Positions 25,916-34,698 of a DNA stretch of 64,000 bases are shown here, piece by piece. The stretch is from Lachnospiraceae bacterium (GTDB lineage Bacteria > Bacillota > Clostridia > Lachnospirales > Lachnospiraceae), in assembly GCA_024698705.1 (NCBI GenBank), contig JAILQX010000047.1, forward strand, positions 1-64,000. Direction: 5' to 3'. Numbering within the stretch: the stretch's first letter is position 1; the number at the start of each line of letters is the position of its first letter. The notes under the pieces are model-generated. The model saw only the letters and a list, made by a program, of their open reading frames with translations, had not been told where the DNA came from and did not search any database. The translations under genes were made by a program, and so were the position numbers.

Positions 25916-27186
25916 ATTGATTTTACTTCTATGATGTTGTTATTGTAAGGATTTATGATGATCGACCACACATCGCCCATTGCGAAGCCGTTCGGTATCT
26001 CCGAATCATCGTTCAGATAGTGATCGATCCAGTCCATGGCTTTGTCGCCGTCTTCATAATTCGGAAGATCAGGACTGATGATCGTACCGTAACCAAAGAC
26101 GTACATTTCACCCGAATAGGCATCCGTGATATTTACCTGGGTAGGAGTTATCATGTCAAAGTTGTCAAGGACTTGCGGATTTATGATTATTTCCCGACGG
26201 GGTTCTTCCTTCGGATACTCCGAAAAGAATCCGCTAAAAACGGCTCCGTTGCCGATAAAAGGAGAGGGTGAATGGATCACATCAAGTTCATATCTGTCAC
26301 CTTTAAGTGAAAATTCCGCAACGAATTCATATACATCCTCGGAAGCGTCGCTGATGCCTCTGAAAACAAGCTTGTCACCGTCCATTACACCGTTTCCGCG
26401 GAATGTGTCCTGTCTGTAGAAACTTACTGTCATCTTGGCAACAGTGAGATCCTCGGACCATTCGGCTGAGATATAGTTCATATCTTCGGTCCGGAATTCA
26501 CCCTCAATGAGGTCGGGATGTTTGACAAATGAGATCATGTTACCGTCGGCATCTCTTCCGTAGTCGGTAAATGCAAGCTTCCCTTGGTCAACAAATGCGT
26601 CACTGCCATAGTAGTCGGTGTCTTCGACGAGTTTCAGGACCCCGTCGTCATCCATTTTATACAGGCAGTAGGTGCAGAATTTGTCGCTGATATTATTGCC
26701 AAATACTTCCGTACCGAAAAGCACTTCATTTACACCGTCGCCATCCTTATCGAAAAGAAGATAATCGTCGGCAAGTATGCCGTCACCATCCGTATCACCG
26801 AGTACATATGAATCGATCTCAAGCCATTCGGGCTCGAAATAAACTTCGGGAACCAGTTCCTTTTCTTCACCGAGAGAGGTGTAGACGAATCTCAGATCAT
26901 CATTTTCAAATGTAAGACTGATCGGTGACCATTCGGATAAAGGAGGCAGTTCTTTGGGCTCGGGTATCTTTGTGAGTTTGGCGTCTTTGTCCTTATCTTT
27001 GTCATCGTCTTTCTTTTTCTTCTTTTTCTTTTTGGTTTCTTTTTCTTCCTCTTCGTCCTCTTCCTCGTCGTCTTCATCTTCTTCGTATGAATCGTCACGG
27101 TCACGACCGGGAGTATTGCAGCCTGTCATGCAGACCGAAAGTGCGGCAGCAGCCAGCAGGCATGTAAGCAGATATTTTTTCTTCAT
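25900..27186 (-). CDS. Lipoprotein with acid/lysine-rich linker and Asp-rich repeat motif
   Basis: 428 residues. Signal peptide with lipobox CMTGC (Cys near 23), then an extreme low-complexity linker (about 34-68) of Asp/Glu followed by Lys and Asp runs. The ordered part holds two calcium-loop-like stretches, DTDGDGILADDYLLFDKDGDGVNEV (about 132-156), as in VCBS/EF-hand-like repeats. Three AMP-style Tyr/Phe-rich beta segments follow. No family was recognised. It is the only minus-strand gene in the first 44 kb and probably forms a single transcription unit. Confidence 0.75.
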   Translation of the reverse strand: MKKKYLLTCLLAAAALSVCMTGCNTPGRDRDDSYEEDEDDEEEDEEEEKETKKKKKKKKDDDKDKDKDAKLTKIPEPKELPPLSEWSPISLTFENDDLRFVYTSLGEEKELVPEVYFEPEWLEIDSYVLGDTDGDGILADDYLLFDKDGDGVNEVLFGTEVFGNNISDKFCTYCLYKMDDDGVLKLVEDTDYYGSDAFVDQGKLAFTDYGRDADGNMISFVKHPDLIEGEFRTEDMNYISAEWSEDLTVAKMTVSFYRQDTFRGNGVMDGDKLVFRGISDASEDVYEFVAEFSLKGDRYELDVIHSPSPFIGNGAVFSGFFSEYPKEEPRREIIINPQVLDNFDMITPTQVNITDAYSGEMYVFGYGTIISPDLPNYEDGDKAMDWIDHYLNDDSEIPNGFAMGDVWSIIINPYNNNIIEVKSIGWWD

Positions 27187-27369
27187 GGTCTTATTTCCTC
27201 TTATACACTTATCATCCGAAACCGAATGATGTATCCATTAAATTGAGCCAATATATCGTTTGACTCACCTTCATACCCATAATACAATATAAAAGATGGA
27301 TTTTGTATCCTTGAAAGACAGGTAATAAGACAAGAAAAATATGCAAAATTGCAGGAATAAGAGGCGGTT

Positions 27370-28182
27370 ATGGAAAAATTGACTTTGGAAAAGGCAAAAG
27401 AGATCAATGCAACGATGGTCACAGAGGAGCATTTGCTGCTTCATGCGGCCAATGTATCAGCGGCAATGGAAGCGATGGCGGAGCATTTCGGAGAGGATAA
27501 AGAGCATTGGGCGGCAGTCGGATGGCTGCATGATTATGATTATGAGAAATATCCGGAGGAGCATTTGCTGCACACCGAAGAACCGCTCCGCGAACTCGGT
27601 GTTCCCGAAGAGGATATACGGGCGATCATGGCGCACGGCTACTCGATCTGCACCGATACGGAGCCTCTTACCGATATGGAAAAGAGTCTGTTCGCGGTCG
27701 ATGAACTCACGGGTATCGTTCAGGCTGCAGCAAGAATGCGTCCTGCAGGAATAACCGATATGGAAGTCAAAAGCTTCATGAAAAAATGGAAGGACAAGAG
27801 ATTTGCCGCAAAATGCAACCGCGAGCTCATCCTCAAGGGTTGTGAGATGCTCGGAATGGACATAAGAGACGTGGCTGAGATCGTCATCCGCGGTATGAAA
27901 GCACATGCGGAAGAATTGCAGCTTGCAGGTATTTCCGGTATGTACAGACTGAATCTTGGCAATGCGGGTTTCAGATCCGAAAGAACGGCTTACAATGCCG
28001 GGGAAAAGGTGACAGTATATTTCGACATGATAGCAAGCGATACGGATTATCATTTCTACACTGATGATGTCGAGCTGCAGAGGGTTTACGGCAATTCGAA
28101 CGGATATGAATTCACATTTGAGATGCCGGAACATGATGTGACGATAAGCGTAGAGTCACGCAACACCATGACATGTCTGTAG
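27370..28182 (+). CDS. HD-domain hydrolase with extra C-terminal beta domain
   Basis: 270 residues. The N-terminal about 190 residues are an HDIG-type phosphohydrolase: LLHAANVSAAM, VGWLHDYDYEKYPE with the HD pair, IMAHG and a late DELTG. The last about 75 residues (from SGMYRLNLGNAGF) look like a separate beta-rich module ending in FTFEMPEHDVTISV, a pattern familiar from MPxxDVT repeats of secreted clostridial proteins. That is odd on an enzyme without signal peptide. Substrate unknown. Confidence 0.75.
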   Translation: MEKLTLEKAKEINATMVTEEHLLLHAANVSAAMEAMAEHFGEDKEHWAAVGWLHDYDYEKYPEEHLLHTEEPLRELGVPEEDIRAIMAHGYSICTDTEPLTDMEKSLFAVDELTGIVQAAARMRPAGITDMEVKSFMKKWKDKRFAAKCNRELILKGCEMLGMDIRDVAEIVIRGMKAHAEELQLAGISGMYRLNLGNAGFRSERTAYNAGEKVTVYFDMIASDTDYHFYTDDVELQRVYGNSNGYEFTFEMPEHDVTISVESRNTMTCL

Positions 28183-28209
28183 TAGTATGCGTTACGGAAG
28201 GATGGAAAA

Positions 28210-28758
28210 ATGGATATACAAAAAGGAAGACCGGAGAATACAGAGGGACGGACGGAAAAAGAGATCAGAGTATATGATCTTCTTGATAAACTGGGCATAG
28301 AGTATGAGAGGGTAGATCACGAACCGGCAGAAACAATGGAGGCATGCGCCGAGATCGATGAGGTCCTTGCACCGGCGGTTATCTGCAAGAACCTCCTGCT
28401 GTGCAACAGACAACAGGATAGGTTTTATCTGCTTATGATCAAGGAGGACAAAAAGTTCAAGACCAAGGAAATATCACAGCAGATCAATTCTGCCAGACTC
28501 TCTTTTGCACCGTCGGAGTATATGGAAAGATTCCTCGATATAACACCGGGCTCTGTAAGTGTTATGGGCCTTATGAATGATGAGGAGAACAATGTGCAGC
28601 TGCTTGTTGATGAAGATGTGATCAACGCGGAATATGTGGGCTGCCATCCGTGCATCAATACTTCAAGCATGAGGCTGAAGACGGCGGATGTATTCGGAAC
28701 CTTTCTGAAAGCAGTGCATCATGACTATAAAACTGTGGTGCTGAAGGGCGAGGAGTAG
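28210..28758 (+). CDS. YbaK/ProX-type aminoacyl-tRNA editing deacylase
   Basis: 182 residues. The INS-like editing fold: IEYERVDHEPAETM, the conserved Lys in CKNLLLCN, LSFAPSEYMERFL, TPGSVSVMGLMND and GCHPCINTSSM. This set is typical of PrdX/ProXp proteins, which hydrolyse mischarged Ala-tRNA(Pro) or free similar tRNAs. Function inferred from family. It starts 27 bases after the HD gene and is followed after 11 bases by the ATPase. Confidence 0.88.
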   Translation: MDIQKGRPENTEGRTEKEIRVYDLLDKLGIEYERVDHEPAETMEACAEIDEVLAPAVICKNLLLCNRQQDRFYLLMIKEDKKFKTKEISQQINSARLSFAPSEYMERFLDITPGSVSVMGLMNDEENNVQLLVDEDVINAEYVGCHPCINTSSMRLKTADVFGTFLKAVHHDYKTVVLKGEE

Positions 28759-28769
28759 GGGGAAATATC

Positions 28770-29513
28770 TTGCAAAACAACATGATCGATCTGCCGATCC
28801 GCGGAGTAAGCATAAACTGGGATAAAATAGACAGGCAAAGCTATCTTAGGAACATAGATGCAATAAAGAATATGGAGCATCTGGATTTCAATAAGCGAAT
28901 TACGATGTTTGTCGGCGAGAACGGCAGCGGAAAGTCAACATTGCTTGAAGCAATCGCCGTGAACTATGGTTTTAATCCCGAGGGCGGGACCAGAAATTAT
29001 AATTTTTCGACGTATGATTCGCATTCCGGATTATGTGATGCGATAAGACTGACAAAAGGTATCAGTAAGCCGGGATGGGGTTATTTTTTGCGTGCGGAAA
29101 GCTTTTATAATGTTGCGACAGCTGAAGAGATATACAGCAGGGAGGATCCGTACGGACGCAGACAAATGTTTCATGAGCATTCTCATGGGGAAAGTTTTTT
29201 GCAACTTGCTCAGACATCTTTCAAAGGACATGGAATCTATCTGTTGGACGAGCCTGAGGCGGCGCTTTCACCGCAAAGGCAGCTCACTTTGCTTTTGGAA
29301 ATAGTTAATTGCGCGAAGGAAGATTCACAGTTCATCATGGTCACGCATTCGCCGATCCTGCTTGGGATACCCGATGCCGAGATCTTAAGTTTTGACGACG
29401 GACCGATTCATGCGATTGACTATGAAGATACACAGAGTTATCAGATCACAAAGATGTTTCTGGATAATAAAGATGAACTTCTCAGACGACTTTTAACTGA
29501 AGACGGAGAGTAA
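28770..29513 (+). CDS. AAA family ATPase, RecF/ABC-like
   Basis: 247 residues. Walker A GENGSGKST (49-57), signature-like SHGESFLQL, Walker B IYLLDEPEAALSPQRQ and switch histidine TVTHSPILL-type segment. The compact form without coiled coil matches small stand-alone AAA_21/AAA_23 ATPases of unknown function (YhfW-like), not a transporter ATPase. It probably starts with TTG at 28770 (SD GGGGGA); the ATG at 28782 is an alternative. It lies between two YbaK-type editing genes, which may be chance or a translation-quality link. Confidence 0.82.
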   Translation: MQNNMIDLPIRGVSINWDKIDRQSYLRNIDAIKNMEHLDFNKRITMFVGENGSGKSTLLEAIAVNYGFNPEGGTRNYNFSTYDSHSGLCDAIRLTKGISKPGWGYFLRAESFYNVATAEEIYSREDPYGRRQMFHEHSHGESFLQLAQTSFKGHGIYLLDEPEAALSPQRQLTLLLEIVNCAKEDSQFIMVTHSPILLGIPDAEILSFDDGPIHAIDYEDTQSYQITKMFLDNKDELLRRLLTEDGE

Positions 29514-29524
29514 GGGGAACGAAA

Positions 29525-30004
29525 ATGTTGAATGAAAATGTATACAAATGGCTCGAGAATAAAGGGTTTGCGGATCGCATAACGGAACATACCGAAACTA
29601 TCGACACAGTAGAACATGCTGCACAGCAGATCGGCTGTACGGAAGCAGAGATAGCAAAGACTTTGTCATTCATAGTGGATGAAAAGCCTGTGATCATTGT
29701 AATGGCCGGAGACGGAAGAGTAAACAGTTCAAAGTTCAAGGCTGCGTTTCATACAAAACCGAGTATGATACCGAGAGATCGGGTAGAGGAAATGACAGGA
29801 TTCGCACCCGGAGGAGTGTGTCCCTTTGGGGTGCCGGATGGTATACCGATATGGCTTGATATCTCGATGAAACGTTTTGAGTACATCCATCCGGCCGGTG
29901 GAAATGAATTTGTTTCTGTGAAGCTTACACCTTATGAACTCGAAAAGGCAAGCGGAGCAGTCGGATGGTGTAATGTATGTAAAGGCTGGGAAAGCGAGAA
30001 TTAA
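29525..30004 (+). CDS. YbaK/EbsC-type aminoacyl-tRNA deacylase
   Basis: 159 residues. Motifs: catalytic-type Lys in IAKTLSFIVDEKP, RVNSSKFKAAF, EEMTGFAPGGVCPFG and HPAGGNEFVSV, as in YbaK/EbsC proteins that deacylate Cys-tRNA(Pro) or related tRNAs. It is a distant paralogue of the ProX-type gene two genes upstream. SD AAGGGGA. Together with its neighbours it looks like one transcription unit from 27370. Confidence 0.88.
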   Translation: MLNENVYKWLENKGFADRITEHTETIDTVEHAAQQIGCTEAEIAKTLSFIVDEKPVIIVMAGDGRVNSSKFKAAFHTKPSMIPRDRVEEMTGFAPGGVCPFGVPDGIPIWLDISMKRFEYIHPAGGNEFVSVKLTPYELEKASGAVGWCNVCKGWESEN

Positions 30005-30035
30005 CCCGGATATTGTCGTGATAAGGAGGATTAAC

Positions 30036-31031
30036 ATGTTTTGCCCAAACTGTGGAAAAGAAATAAGTGATAAGTCAAAATTTTGTATCGCATGCGGAAG
30101 TAAAATAGAGGATTATTCCAAGGATGTCAAATCTGAAAGCAATAATTCGGCAAGTCCTCAAATTATGGGTAACGATACAAAAAACAATGAGAGGACTAAT
30201 GTATGGCCGGCTGAAAGTGATGGATATAAAAGTACTGGTGATCCGGAAAGTATTTCAGGCAGCGAGCGTCTTGAGGCTGAGAAAAAGCGCCGGGAAGAAG
30301 CGGCCTTGCTGGCCGGAGATGGTAAAAAGACGAATCAATCCATAGGCAAAATTATAAGAAAGAAAAGGTTTAAGGCAATGCTTCCAATAAGGATTGTAAG
30401 CTTATTGCTGATCGCAGCTATTTTCTTTTTTTATCTGTACACGCATTCATATACTCTGAAAGATGTTGGTCATACAATAAAGATCAGAACCGAACAGGCG
30501 TTGGGAGTTATTTCTCCGAAATTCACAGTTATGGCTTTCTTTGATGCACTTAAGTATTATGACGAAAACAGAGAGATATCTCTGATTTCAGATGATGCAT
30601 TAAATGAAATAACTACACAGGAAGAAAGCAATGAATACTATAATGATCTGCTTGAATACATAACCGAACTATATGGTGAAATGGATTATGTCATTACAGA
30701 TACGAAATTCACTAATAATTCTGCTGAAGTGACGGTAGAGGTGGAATACAAAGATGCCACTAATGTGTATTTGGAAATAATAAGTGAATTATTTAATCAG
30801 TCTCTCTCATTGGCATTTTCAAATCCGAATATAACGGAAAGCGAAATGGATGAGATCCTTGAAGAAATAGTTAATGATAAGAAGGAAACTGTCAAGCCTA
30901 AAAACTCTGATGCCACAATAAGTTTTACGTGCAAGAGAAACGGGATAAGATGGATCATTGATGATATATCACCTAATATAATTTATGTTATGACATGTAC
31001 ATCCGAATCATATGATTGGGGACAATGGTGA
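30036..31031 (+). CDS. Zinc-ribbon membrane protein
   Basis: 331 residues. N-terminal zinc ribbon (Cys3, Cys6, Cys17, Cys20; MFCPNCGKE...FCIACGSKI), a long polar charged stretch, one transmembrane helix (about 113-136, IRIVSLLLIAAIFFFYLYTH) and an outer domain of about 190 residues of unknown fold rich in Asn, Glu and Tyr. Clostridial genomes hold many such proteins; function unknown. I choose the ATG at 30036 because AAGGAGG lies 7 bases upstream; the frame is open earlier but would hide the ribbon. Confidence 0.78.
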   Translation: MFCPNCGKEISDKSKFCIACGSKIEDYSKDVKSESNNSASPQIMGNDTKNNERTNVWPAESDGYKSTGDPESISGSERLEAEKKRREEAALLAGDGKKTNQSIGKIIRKKRFKAMLPIRIVSLLLIAAIFFFYLYTHSYTLKDVGHTIKIRTEQALGVISPKFTVMAFFDALKYYDENREISLISDDALNEITTQEESNEYYNDLLEYITELYGEMDYVITDTKFTNNSAEVTVEVEYKDATNVYLEIISELFNQSLSLAFSNPNITESEMDEILEEIVNDKKETVKPKNSDATISFTCKRNGIRWIIDDISPNIIYVMTCTSESYDWGQW

Positions 31032-31058
31032 AAAAATATATTTCGAAAGGATTTTAGA

Positions 31059-31694
31059 TTGAAAACTGTATTATGCTATGGCGATTCAAATACATACGGA
31101 TACGATCCGTCCAACGGTTTCAGATATCCGGAGGATATCAGATGGACGGGAAGATTGCAGAAACTGCTGGGTGTGGATCATCGTGTCATTGAAGAAGGCT
31201 GCAACGGCAGGACCACTGTGTTTGACGATCCTTTTGAAGGATGGAAGAACGGCCTTTCGTATCTGAGACCGTGCCTGAATTCACACAAACCCGTAGACAT
31301 TGTCGTTCTCATGCTGGGAAGCAATGATCTGAAGGAAACATTTCATGCGAGTGCCGCCCGTATCGCTGACGGAGCGGGAACTCTTGTTAAGGAGATACAG
31401 GATTTTACTTCGGAGAAACAGGGCTTCGTACCGCAGATAATATTGGTCTCTCCTCCCGAGATAGGTGAAGGGATCGCCGGTTCTCCGTTCTATGGAGCAT
31501 TTTATGAAAATGCCATACAAAGATCGAGGGAGTTTCCGAAAGAGTATAAAAGAGTGGCCGATGAATACGGCTGCATATTTTTTAATGCAGCAGAATATAT
31601 AAAACCCTCCGCAGAGGATTCGCTTCATCTTACACCGGAAGCACATGCCGTATTGGCAGAGAAACTCAGTGAAGTTATATCGGGGATTGAGTAA
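31059..31694 (+). CDS. SGNH/GDSL hydrolase
   Basis: 211 residues. Block I YGDSNTYGYDP with the catalytic Ser, block III LMLGSNDLK, and DSLHLTPEAHAVLAE with the catalytic Asp and His. This fits the arylesterase-like branch of the family. It is cytosolic (no signal peptide), with ester substrates. Start is TTG with GAAAGGA eight bases before; no ATG fits. Confidence 0.9.
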   Translation: MKTVLCYGDSNTYGYDPSNGFRYPEDIRWTGRLQKLLGVDHRVIEEGCNGRTTVFDDPFEGWKNGLSYLRPCLNSHKPVDIVVLMLGSNDLKETFHASAARIADGAGTLVKEIQDFTSEKQGFVPQIILVSPPEIGEGIAGSPFYGAFYENAIQRSREFPKEYKRVADEYGCIFFNAAEYIKPSAEDSLHLTPEAHAVLAEKLSEVISGIE

Positions 31695-31742
31695 GCGGAC
31701 CGCGGTTGACTGAAATATTATAGGAAAAGGAAAGATCAACAT

Positions 31743-31913
31743 ATGGAAACATTTTATTATGAAGTGGTCAGCATTGACGGTGACTACGCAAATCTGAAAA
31801 GAACAGATATCGAATCGGACGATCTCAAGCTTGTTGCAAGAGCATTGCTCCCGCCGGAGACCGACACCGGAACCGGGCTGAAATACGAGTTTCTGCAGTA
31901 CAGTATCATTTGA
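31743..31913 (+). CDS. Small conserved-looking protein, DUF3006-like pattern
   Basis: 56 residues, too short for most gene finders. The sequence begins METFYYEVVSIDGDYANL and ends LKYEFLQYSII, with VARALLPPE in the middle. The order I-x-G-DYA-L, LLP and G-x-x-LKYE resembles DUF3006-type small proteins, so I believe it is real. GGAAAGGA-like ribosome site about 9 bases before the ATG. Spacing of 48 bases after the SGNH gene suggests the same transcript. Function unknown. Confidence 0.65.
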   Translation: METFYYEVVSIDGDYANLKRTDIESDDLKLVARALLPPETDTGTGLKYEFLQYSII

Positions 31914-31940
31914 GAAACTGTGGGCATAAACCGTCATATT

Positions 31941-31950
31941 ATGGTATAAT
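31941..31950 (+). promoter_or_regulatory. Extended -10 promoter of the surface-decoration locus
   Basis: ATGGTATAAT contains an extended -10 (TGGTATAAT). A weak -35 (TGGGCA, 31921) lies 18 bp upstream. The expected start of transcription is only about 5-6 bases from the first ATG of the next gene. Confidence 0.6.
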
Positions 31951-31962
31951 ATTTGCCGACAA

Positions 31963-32802
31963 ATGAAAAAGAGGGACAGGGTATTTTCAAATATGCTTCT
32001 ACGGGAATTTGCTGATATATTTGATATAAATAAGGGAGACCGGCTCTATATCGCTTCGGAACTGATGAAGCTTGCTGTCTTATGCAGAAAAGCACATGAG
32101 AAGTTTGATATGGACGAGCTGATCGATATTATCAAGGAAAAGGTCGGAGAAGAAGGAACGATACTTATTCCGACTTTTACATTTGTGTTCAGCAATGAGA
32201 AGCATTACGATTACCTTCATTCGCCGTCCACTGTCGGAGCGCTCGGCAATGCTGCACTTGCGAGGGATGATTTTAAGAGGACAAAGCATCCGATGCATTC
32301 ATTTGCCGTATGGGGAGCGGATAAGGATCTACTGTGCGGAATGGACAATAAGCATTCGTTCGGCAATGATTCGCCGTTTGAATATTGCAGGGCAAATCAT
32401 GTTAAACAGATCATCCTCGGAACGGATTACAAACACGGCATGACATTCTGCCATTATGCGGAGACGGCATGCAATGTTCCTTACAGGTTTGCCAAGACGT
32501 TTACCGGAGAATATACGGATGAAAACGGTATCACGGAGACCAGGACCTATGATTATGCTGCGAGGAAACTGGAGATCGAACCTGTGGAAAAGATCAATCG
32601 CATCGGTGCCGTATTTGAAGAGAAAGGACTGTCGCGGAGCCTGGATTTCAGGGGCTGTGTCAGTGTTCAGATCGATGACCTCGGAGCAGTCTGGGATACG
32701 CTGTGCGATGATATAATGAATAACGAGTGCAGAAATATCTATGATTTCAATATACCCAGAGAGCAGATATTTGAGGGCTGGAAGCCTGTAAAGCCTTTCT
32801 GA
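31963..32802 (+). CDS. AAC(3)-family N-acyltransferase
   Basis: 279 residues. Resembles aminoglycoside 3-N-acetyltransferase/FrbF/YokD enzymes: GTILIPTFTF, PSTVGALGNAALARDDFKRTKHPMHSFAVWG, HSFGNDSPFEY and a later CHYAETACNVPYR. Some family members acetylate biosynthetic amines, not antibiotics, and its place before an adenylation enzyme and carrier protein suggests transfer of an acyl or aminoacyl group onto an amino sugar (inference). There is no ribosome site at 31963; Met11 (31993) with AGAGGGACAGGG upstream is a plausible true start. Resistance is unlikely from context. Confidence 0.75.
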   Translation: MKKRDRVFSNMLLREFADIFDINKGDRLYIASELMKLAVLCRKAHEKFDMDELIDIIKEKVGEEGTILIPTFTFVFSNEKHYDYLHSPSTVGALGNAALARDDFKRTKHPMHSFAVWGADKDLLCGMDNKHSFGNDSPFEYCRANHVKQIILGTDYKHGMTFCHYAETACNVPYRFAKTFTGEYTDENGITETRTYDYAARKLEIEPVEKINRIGAVFEEKGLSRSLDFRGCVSVQIDDLGAVWDTLCDDIMNNECRNIYDFNIPREQIFEGWKPVKPF

Positions 32803-32823
32803 GGGCCGGAGGCCTGTAAAGCC
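32772..32823. repeat. Duplicated gene end, 28-bp period
   Basis: TGAGGGCTGGAAGCCTGTAA (32772 onward) recurs as TGAGGGCCGGAGGCCTGTAA at 32800, where its TGA is the stop codon of the AAC(3)-like gene. Confidence 0.8.
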
Positions 32824-32860
32824 GCAATACAGATAAAATATTTTACAAAAGGAAACACAG

Positions 32861-34399
32861 ATGCAAAAAGATGTACTTAAATGGCTTGACGATACAGCCG
32901 TACGATATAGCGATAAAACAGCTGTGACAGATGAAAACGGCAGCATAACATGGGGCGGGTTCAGGGACAAGAGCCGTGCCATCGCATATGAGATATTGAA
33001 GATCCAGAAAGAGAGCGGGTATGACTGCAAACAGCCGGTTGCCGTTTATATGGAGAAATGCAAGGAAGTGCTTGTATCATTTATGGGTATCGCATATTGC
33101 GGTGATTTTTATTCGCCCATAGACGTTGATATGCCGGGACCGAGAGCGGCCAAGATCATCGAAACACTGAAGCCGCGTATAGTGATCACCACAGCTGCGT
33201 TAAAAGAGCAGTTCGATTCATTCGGATATGACGGGAATTATGTGATATATGAAACAGCCGGAGATGATCCGGACTCACGGTCAGAGGAAACACGGAAGGC
33301 GATCGATCTTAAGACATATGAGATAATAGATACCGATATCCTGTATGTGCTGTTCACATCGGGTTCCACGGGAACACCGAAGGGCGTATCGATCACTCAC
33401 AGGGGTGTCATCGATTACATCGACTGGGTTACGGAACAGTTTTCCATAACAAGCGAGGATTCCTTCGGAAACCAGGCGCCGTTTTATTTTGACAATTCGA
33501 TCCTTGATATTTACTCATGCATGAAGATGGGAGCGGAGCTCCATATCATACCGCATAAGCTGTTTTTCCAGCCTGTGAGATTGCTTGAATATCTGCAGGA
33601 GAACCGTATCAGTACCATTTTCTGGGTTCCGTCGGCGATGATCGTCGTATCAAAGCTTAAGGCACTAAAAAAAGTAGATCTGAGCGCGACATTAAAACGC
33701 ATACTTTTCTGCGGAGAGGTCATGCCGAACAAACAGTTAAATATCTGGAGAAGCTTTCTGCCGGATGCATTGTATGCCAATCTTTACGGACCTACCGAGA
33801 TCACGGATGCGTGTACATTTTATATAGTCGACAGGGAATTCTCGGATGAGGAAGCGCTTCCGATAGGCAAGCCGATGCCAAATACCGAGATACTCGTGCT
33901 TGACGATGACGATAAACTCGTTACGGGTACGGACAGGACCGGAGAACTCTGCGTCAGAGGAACGGGACTTGCGAAGGGTTATTACAACAACCCTGAAAAG
34001 ACCGCTGCCGCATTTGTCCAGAATCCGCTGAACACGGCCGTGCCGGATGTGATATACAGGACGGGTGATGTTGTAAGATACAATGAATACGGAGAGATAA
34101 TGTATCTTTCAAGAAAAGATTTCCAGATAAAGCATCTCGGCCACAGGATAGAGCTCGGTGAGATAGAAACAGCGGTGGATTCGCTTGACGGCATTTCATC
34201 ATGCTGCTGTCTGTATGATGAGAAGATGCAGAAGATCGTGCTTTTCCTCGACGTTCCCATGGAATTGCAGGATCTCCGGGATAAACTTGCCGGCATGATA
34301 CCCGAGTACATGATACCCGGCAGGGTTATTTGCACGGACAGTCTTCCGTTGAATGCCAACGGAAAGATAGACCGCGTCAAACTTAAGGAATTACTGTAA
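32861..34399 (+). CDS. Stand-alone amino-acid adenylation enzyme (DltA-like)
   Basis: 512 residues. ANL-superfamily A domain: LFTSGSTGTPKGVSITH (P-loop, A3), NLYGPTEITDACTFY (A5), YRTGDVVRYNEYGEIMYLSRKDFQIKHLGHRIELGEIE (A7-A8) and catalytic Lys in NANGKIDR (A10). Length matches D-alanine-carrier ligase DltA. It would activate an amino acid as adenylate and load it on the carrier protein encoded next. No DltB or DltD is adjacent, so it is not a standard teichoic-acid D-alanylation operon. Substrate cannot be set by eye. Confidence 0.88.
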   Translation: MQKDVLKWLDDTAVRYSDKTAVTDENGSITWGGFRDKSRAIAYEILKIQKESGYDCKQPVAVYMEKCKEVLVSFMGIAYCGDFYSPIDVDMPGPRAAKIIETLKPRIVITTAALKEQFDSFGYDGNYVIYETAGDDPDSRSEETRKAIDLKTYEIIDTDILYVLFTSGSTGTPKGVSITHRGVIDYIDWVTEQFSITSEDSFGNQAPFYFDNSILDIYSCMKMGAELHIIPHKLFFQPVRLLEYLQENRISTIFWVPSAMIVVSKLKALKKVDLSATLKRILFCGEVMPNKQLNIWRSFLPDALYANLYGPTEITDACTFYIVDREFSDEEALPIGKPMPNTEILVLDDDDKLVTGTDRTGELCVRGTGLAKGYYNNPEKTAAAFVQNPLNTAVPDVIYRTGDVVRYNEYGEIMYLSRKDFQIKHLGHRIELGEIETAVDSLDGISSCCCLYDEKMQKIVLFLDVPMELQDLRDKLAGMIPEYMIPGRVICTDSLPLNANGKIDRVKLKELL

Positions 34400-34451
34400 A
34401 ATAGTTTAAAAGAGTCAAGCTTAAGGAATTACTGTAAAATAATATAAAAGA
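34376..34451. repeat. 38-bp tandem duplication of a gene end
   Basis: 34376-34413 (last eight codons, stop TAA and 14 bases) is repeated at 34414-34451 with three mismatches. The second copy carries the ribosome site of the next gene. Confidence 0.93.
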
Positions 34452-34461
34452 GGTTTGAGTT

Positions 34462-34695
34462 TTGGAAGAGAAGATAAAAGCACTCATGAATGAGATCGCA
34501 CCGGGCAGCGGTGACTATGAAGGAGACAACGTACTGGAATCGGGGATCATGGATTCCTTGCAGGTCGTTGAACTCGTTGTGACACTTGAAGAGGAATTCG
34601 ACATTGAGATCGATCCCGAGCTTGTTACCGAAGAGAACTTCAAAAATCTGAAAGCGGTGGTTTCCATGATGGAAAACCTTCTTGGAGGAAACTGA
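34462..34695 (+). CDS. Acyl/peptidyl carrier protein
   Basis: 77 residues. The phosphopantetheine attachment motif is LESGIMDSLQVVELV with Ser at about 34, and helix III follows (EENFKNLKAVVSMM). The variant DSLQ and overall size resemble DltC-type carriers. Starts with TTG (AAAGAGG nine bases before). It ends 3 bases before the DUF4910 gene. Expected partner of the adenylation enzyme. Confidence 0.9.
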   Translation: MEEKIKALMNEIAPGSGDYEGDNVLESGIMDSLQVVELVVTLEEEFDIEIDPELVTEENFKNLKAVVSMMENLLGGN

Positions 34696-34698
34696 GAT

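Noticed and set aside
31963-32802. Aminoglycoside resistance gene
   Set aside because: The family match is real, but the neighbours are biosynthetic; resistance is not supported.
32829-32863. Another copy of the ACAGATAA dyad
   Set aside because: The left arm is present at 32829, but there is no TTATCTGT at the fixed distance.
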